From the NCBI RefSeq assembly GCF_003342675.1, contig NZ_CP031148.1, forward strand, positions 372,001 through 436,000: 64,000 bases of DNA, read 5' to 3'. This DNA is from Haloplanus rubicundus. Its GTDB lineage: Archaea; Halobacteriota; Halobacteria; Halobacteriales; Haloferacaceae. The position numbers were made by a program, and so were the translations under genes. Under the pieces are notes generated by a model. The model saw only the letters and a list, made by a program, of their open reading frames with translations. It was not told where the DNA came from and ran no database searches. Below are positions 63,402 through 64,000 of this stretch, piece after piece (position 1 is the stretch's first letter; the number at the start of each line of letters is the position of its first letter).

Positions 63402-64000
63402 CTACGGCGCCCCCACCGGATGTAGCCCCTCGAACTCCAGGCCCGCCGTCTCCTCGATGCCGAGGGCGACGTTCGCGGCGTGGACCGCCTGTCCCGCCGA
63501 GCCTTTCATCATGTTGTCGATGGCCGAGAACACTACTAACCGTTTGTTCGAGGGATCGATTTCGAAGCCGACTTCGCCGTAGTTGGTGCCCGCCACCGCC
63601 TTCGGTTCGGGGTAGCGGTAGACGCCACCGCCCCCGGCGACGGTGCGCATGAACGGTTCGTCGCCGTACGAGTCCCGGTAGGCGCTCCACAGCTCTTTTT
63701 TCTTGACCGGGCCGTCCGGGAAGACGTGACAGGTCGCGGCCGCGCCGCGGATCATGTCCACCGCGTGGACGGTAAAGGAGACGGAGAGGCCGAGGAACTC
63801 CTCGATTTCGGCCTCGTGGCGGTGGCCCGTCGGGGCGTAGGGGCGGACGATGCCCGAGCGTTCGGGGTGCGAGGAGGCCGCGCCGCCGCCGGCGCCGCCC
63901 TCCGAGGACCCCACCTTCACGTCGACGACGACCTGTTCGTCGCCCGCGAGGATGCCGGCGTCGAAGAGGGGCTTGAGTCCCAGAATCGTCGCCGTCGCGT
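63402..64000 (-). CDS. lysY: [LysW]-aminoadipyl/glutamyl phosphate reductase, 5' truncated by the window edge
   Basis: C-terminal 199 residues of an argC-type reductase that makes the LysW-bound semialdehyde. Present are ILGLKPLFDAGILAGDEQVV, VDVKVGSSEGGAGG, RHEAEIEEFLGL with the catalytic-region His, VFSAIDNMMKGSAGQAVHAAN and the end FEGLHPVGAP. The catalytic Cys would be just upstream, beyond base 64000. First gene of the visible operon; lysX, lysW and argininosuccinate genes are expected further on. Confidence 0.92.
   Translation of the reverse strand, partial: ATATILGLKPLFDAGILAGDEQVVVDVKVGSSEGGAGGGAASSHPERSGIVRPYAPTGHRHEAEIEEFLGLSVSFTVHAVDMIRGAAATCHVFPDGPVKKKELWSAYRDSYGDEPFMRTVAGGGGVYRYPEPKAVAGTNYGEVGFEIDPSNKRLVVFSAIDNMMKGSAGQAVHAANVALGIEETAGLEFEGLHPVGAP

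Overview
This window is a stretch of the main chromosome of a halophilic archaeon (class Halobacteria). The evidence is strongly acidic, Asp/Glu-rich proteins, very GC-rich coding DNA, Tat-type signal peptides with lipoboxes, a PGF-CTERM surface protein, DNA polymerase D, an Orc1/Cdc6 replication origin, archaeal PurO and the LysW-type amino-acid pathway. The genus cannot be fixed from sequence alone. Genes are dense, on both strands, and often overlap by 1-14 bases.

Layout. 0.1-12.2 kb holds housekeeping and stress genes: an NhaC antiporter, a Tat-secreted protein, an endonuclease/exonuclease-fold protein, an aminotransferase, catalase-peroxidase KatG, the cobalamin pair CbiX and DR2241-type Fe-S protein, a PQQ-propeller lipoprotein and an AIM24-type protein. 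12.2-16.1 kb is a small accessory patch: a VapBC toxin-antitoxin pair, tRNA-Gln(CUG), an IS200/IS605 element (tnpA-tnpB) whose TnpB appears to lack the second RuvC acidic residue, and hairpin-rich DNA. 16.1-26.5 kb carries dihydrofolate reductase, a lone FlaD/E-domain protein, a nitrate/sulfonate/taurine-type ABC transporter, a membrane histidine kinase, PurO, a phosphoesterase, aspartate kinase and a solitary formate dehydrogenase alpha-type subunit.

26.5-35.6 kb is the replication-origin neighbourhood: polymerase D small subunit, signal peptidase Sec11, orc1, an intergenic oriC with a perfect 28-base inverted pair of ORB elements flanking an AT-rich stretch, then the origin-associated trio oapA/arvA, oapB/arvB and oapC/arvC (the GTPase of this trio is known to drive vesicle formation in haloarchaea). 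Extra ORB-like sites lie inside polD1, downstream of oapC and about 8 kb away at 39.8 kb.

35.6-58.2 kb is mixed: membrane proteins, two divergent rhodaneses, an SLC13-type transporter, an MFS carrier, a polyhydroxybutyrate-mobilising pair (bdhA plus a frameshifted patatin depolymerase), uvrB, a GcvT/DmdA-like protein, a TauE/SafE exporter led by a tiny leaderless ORF, a PGF-CTERM protein, a P450 and an XPD-like helicase. 58.4-64 kb has a MetX-like hydrolase and the arginine/lysine operon lysY-lysZ-lysJ-lysK-argF, cut by the window edge.

The least explained signal is a set of short perfect hairpins, joined by a recurring TGCCCGAG-type linker, that sit in frame inside two unrelated genes (the helicase and bdhA). 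Similar hairpins lie beside the insertion sequence. They look like a mobile palindromic element tolerated as protein insert.
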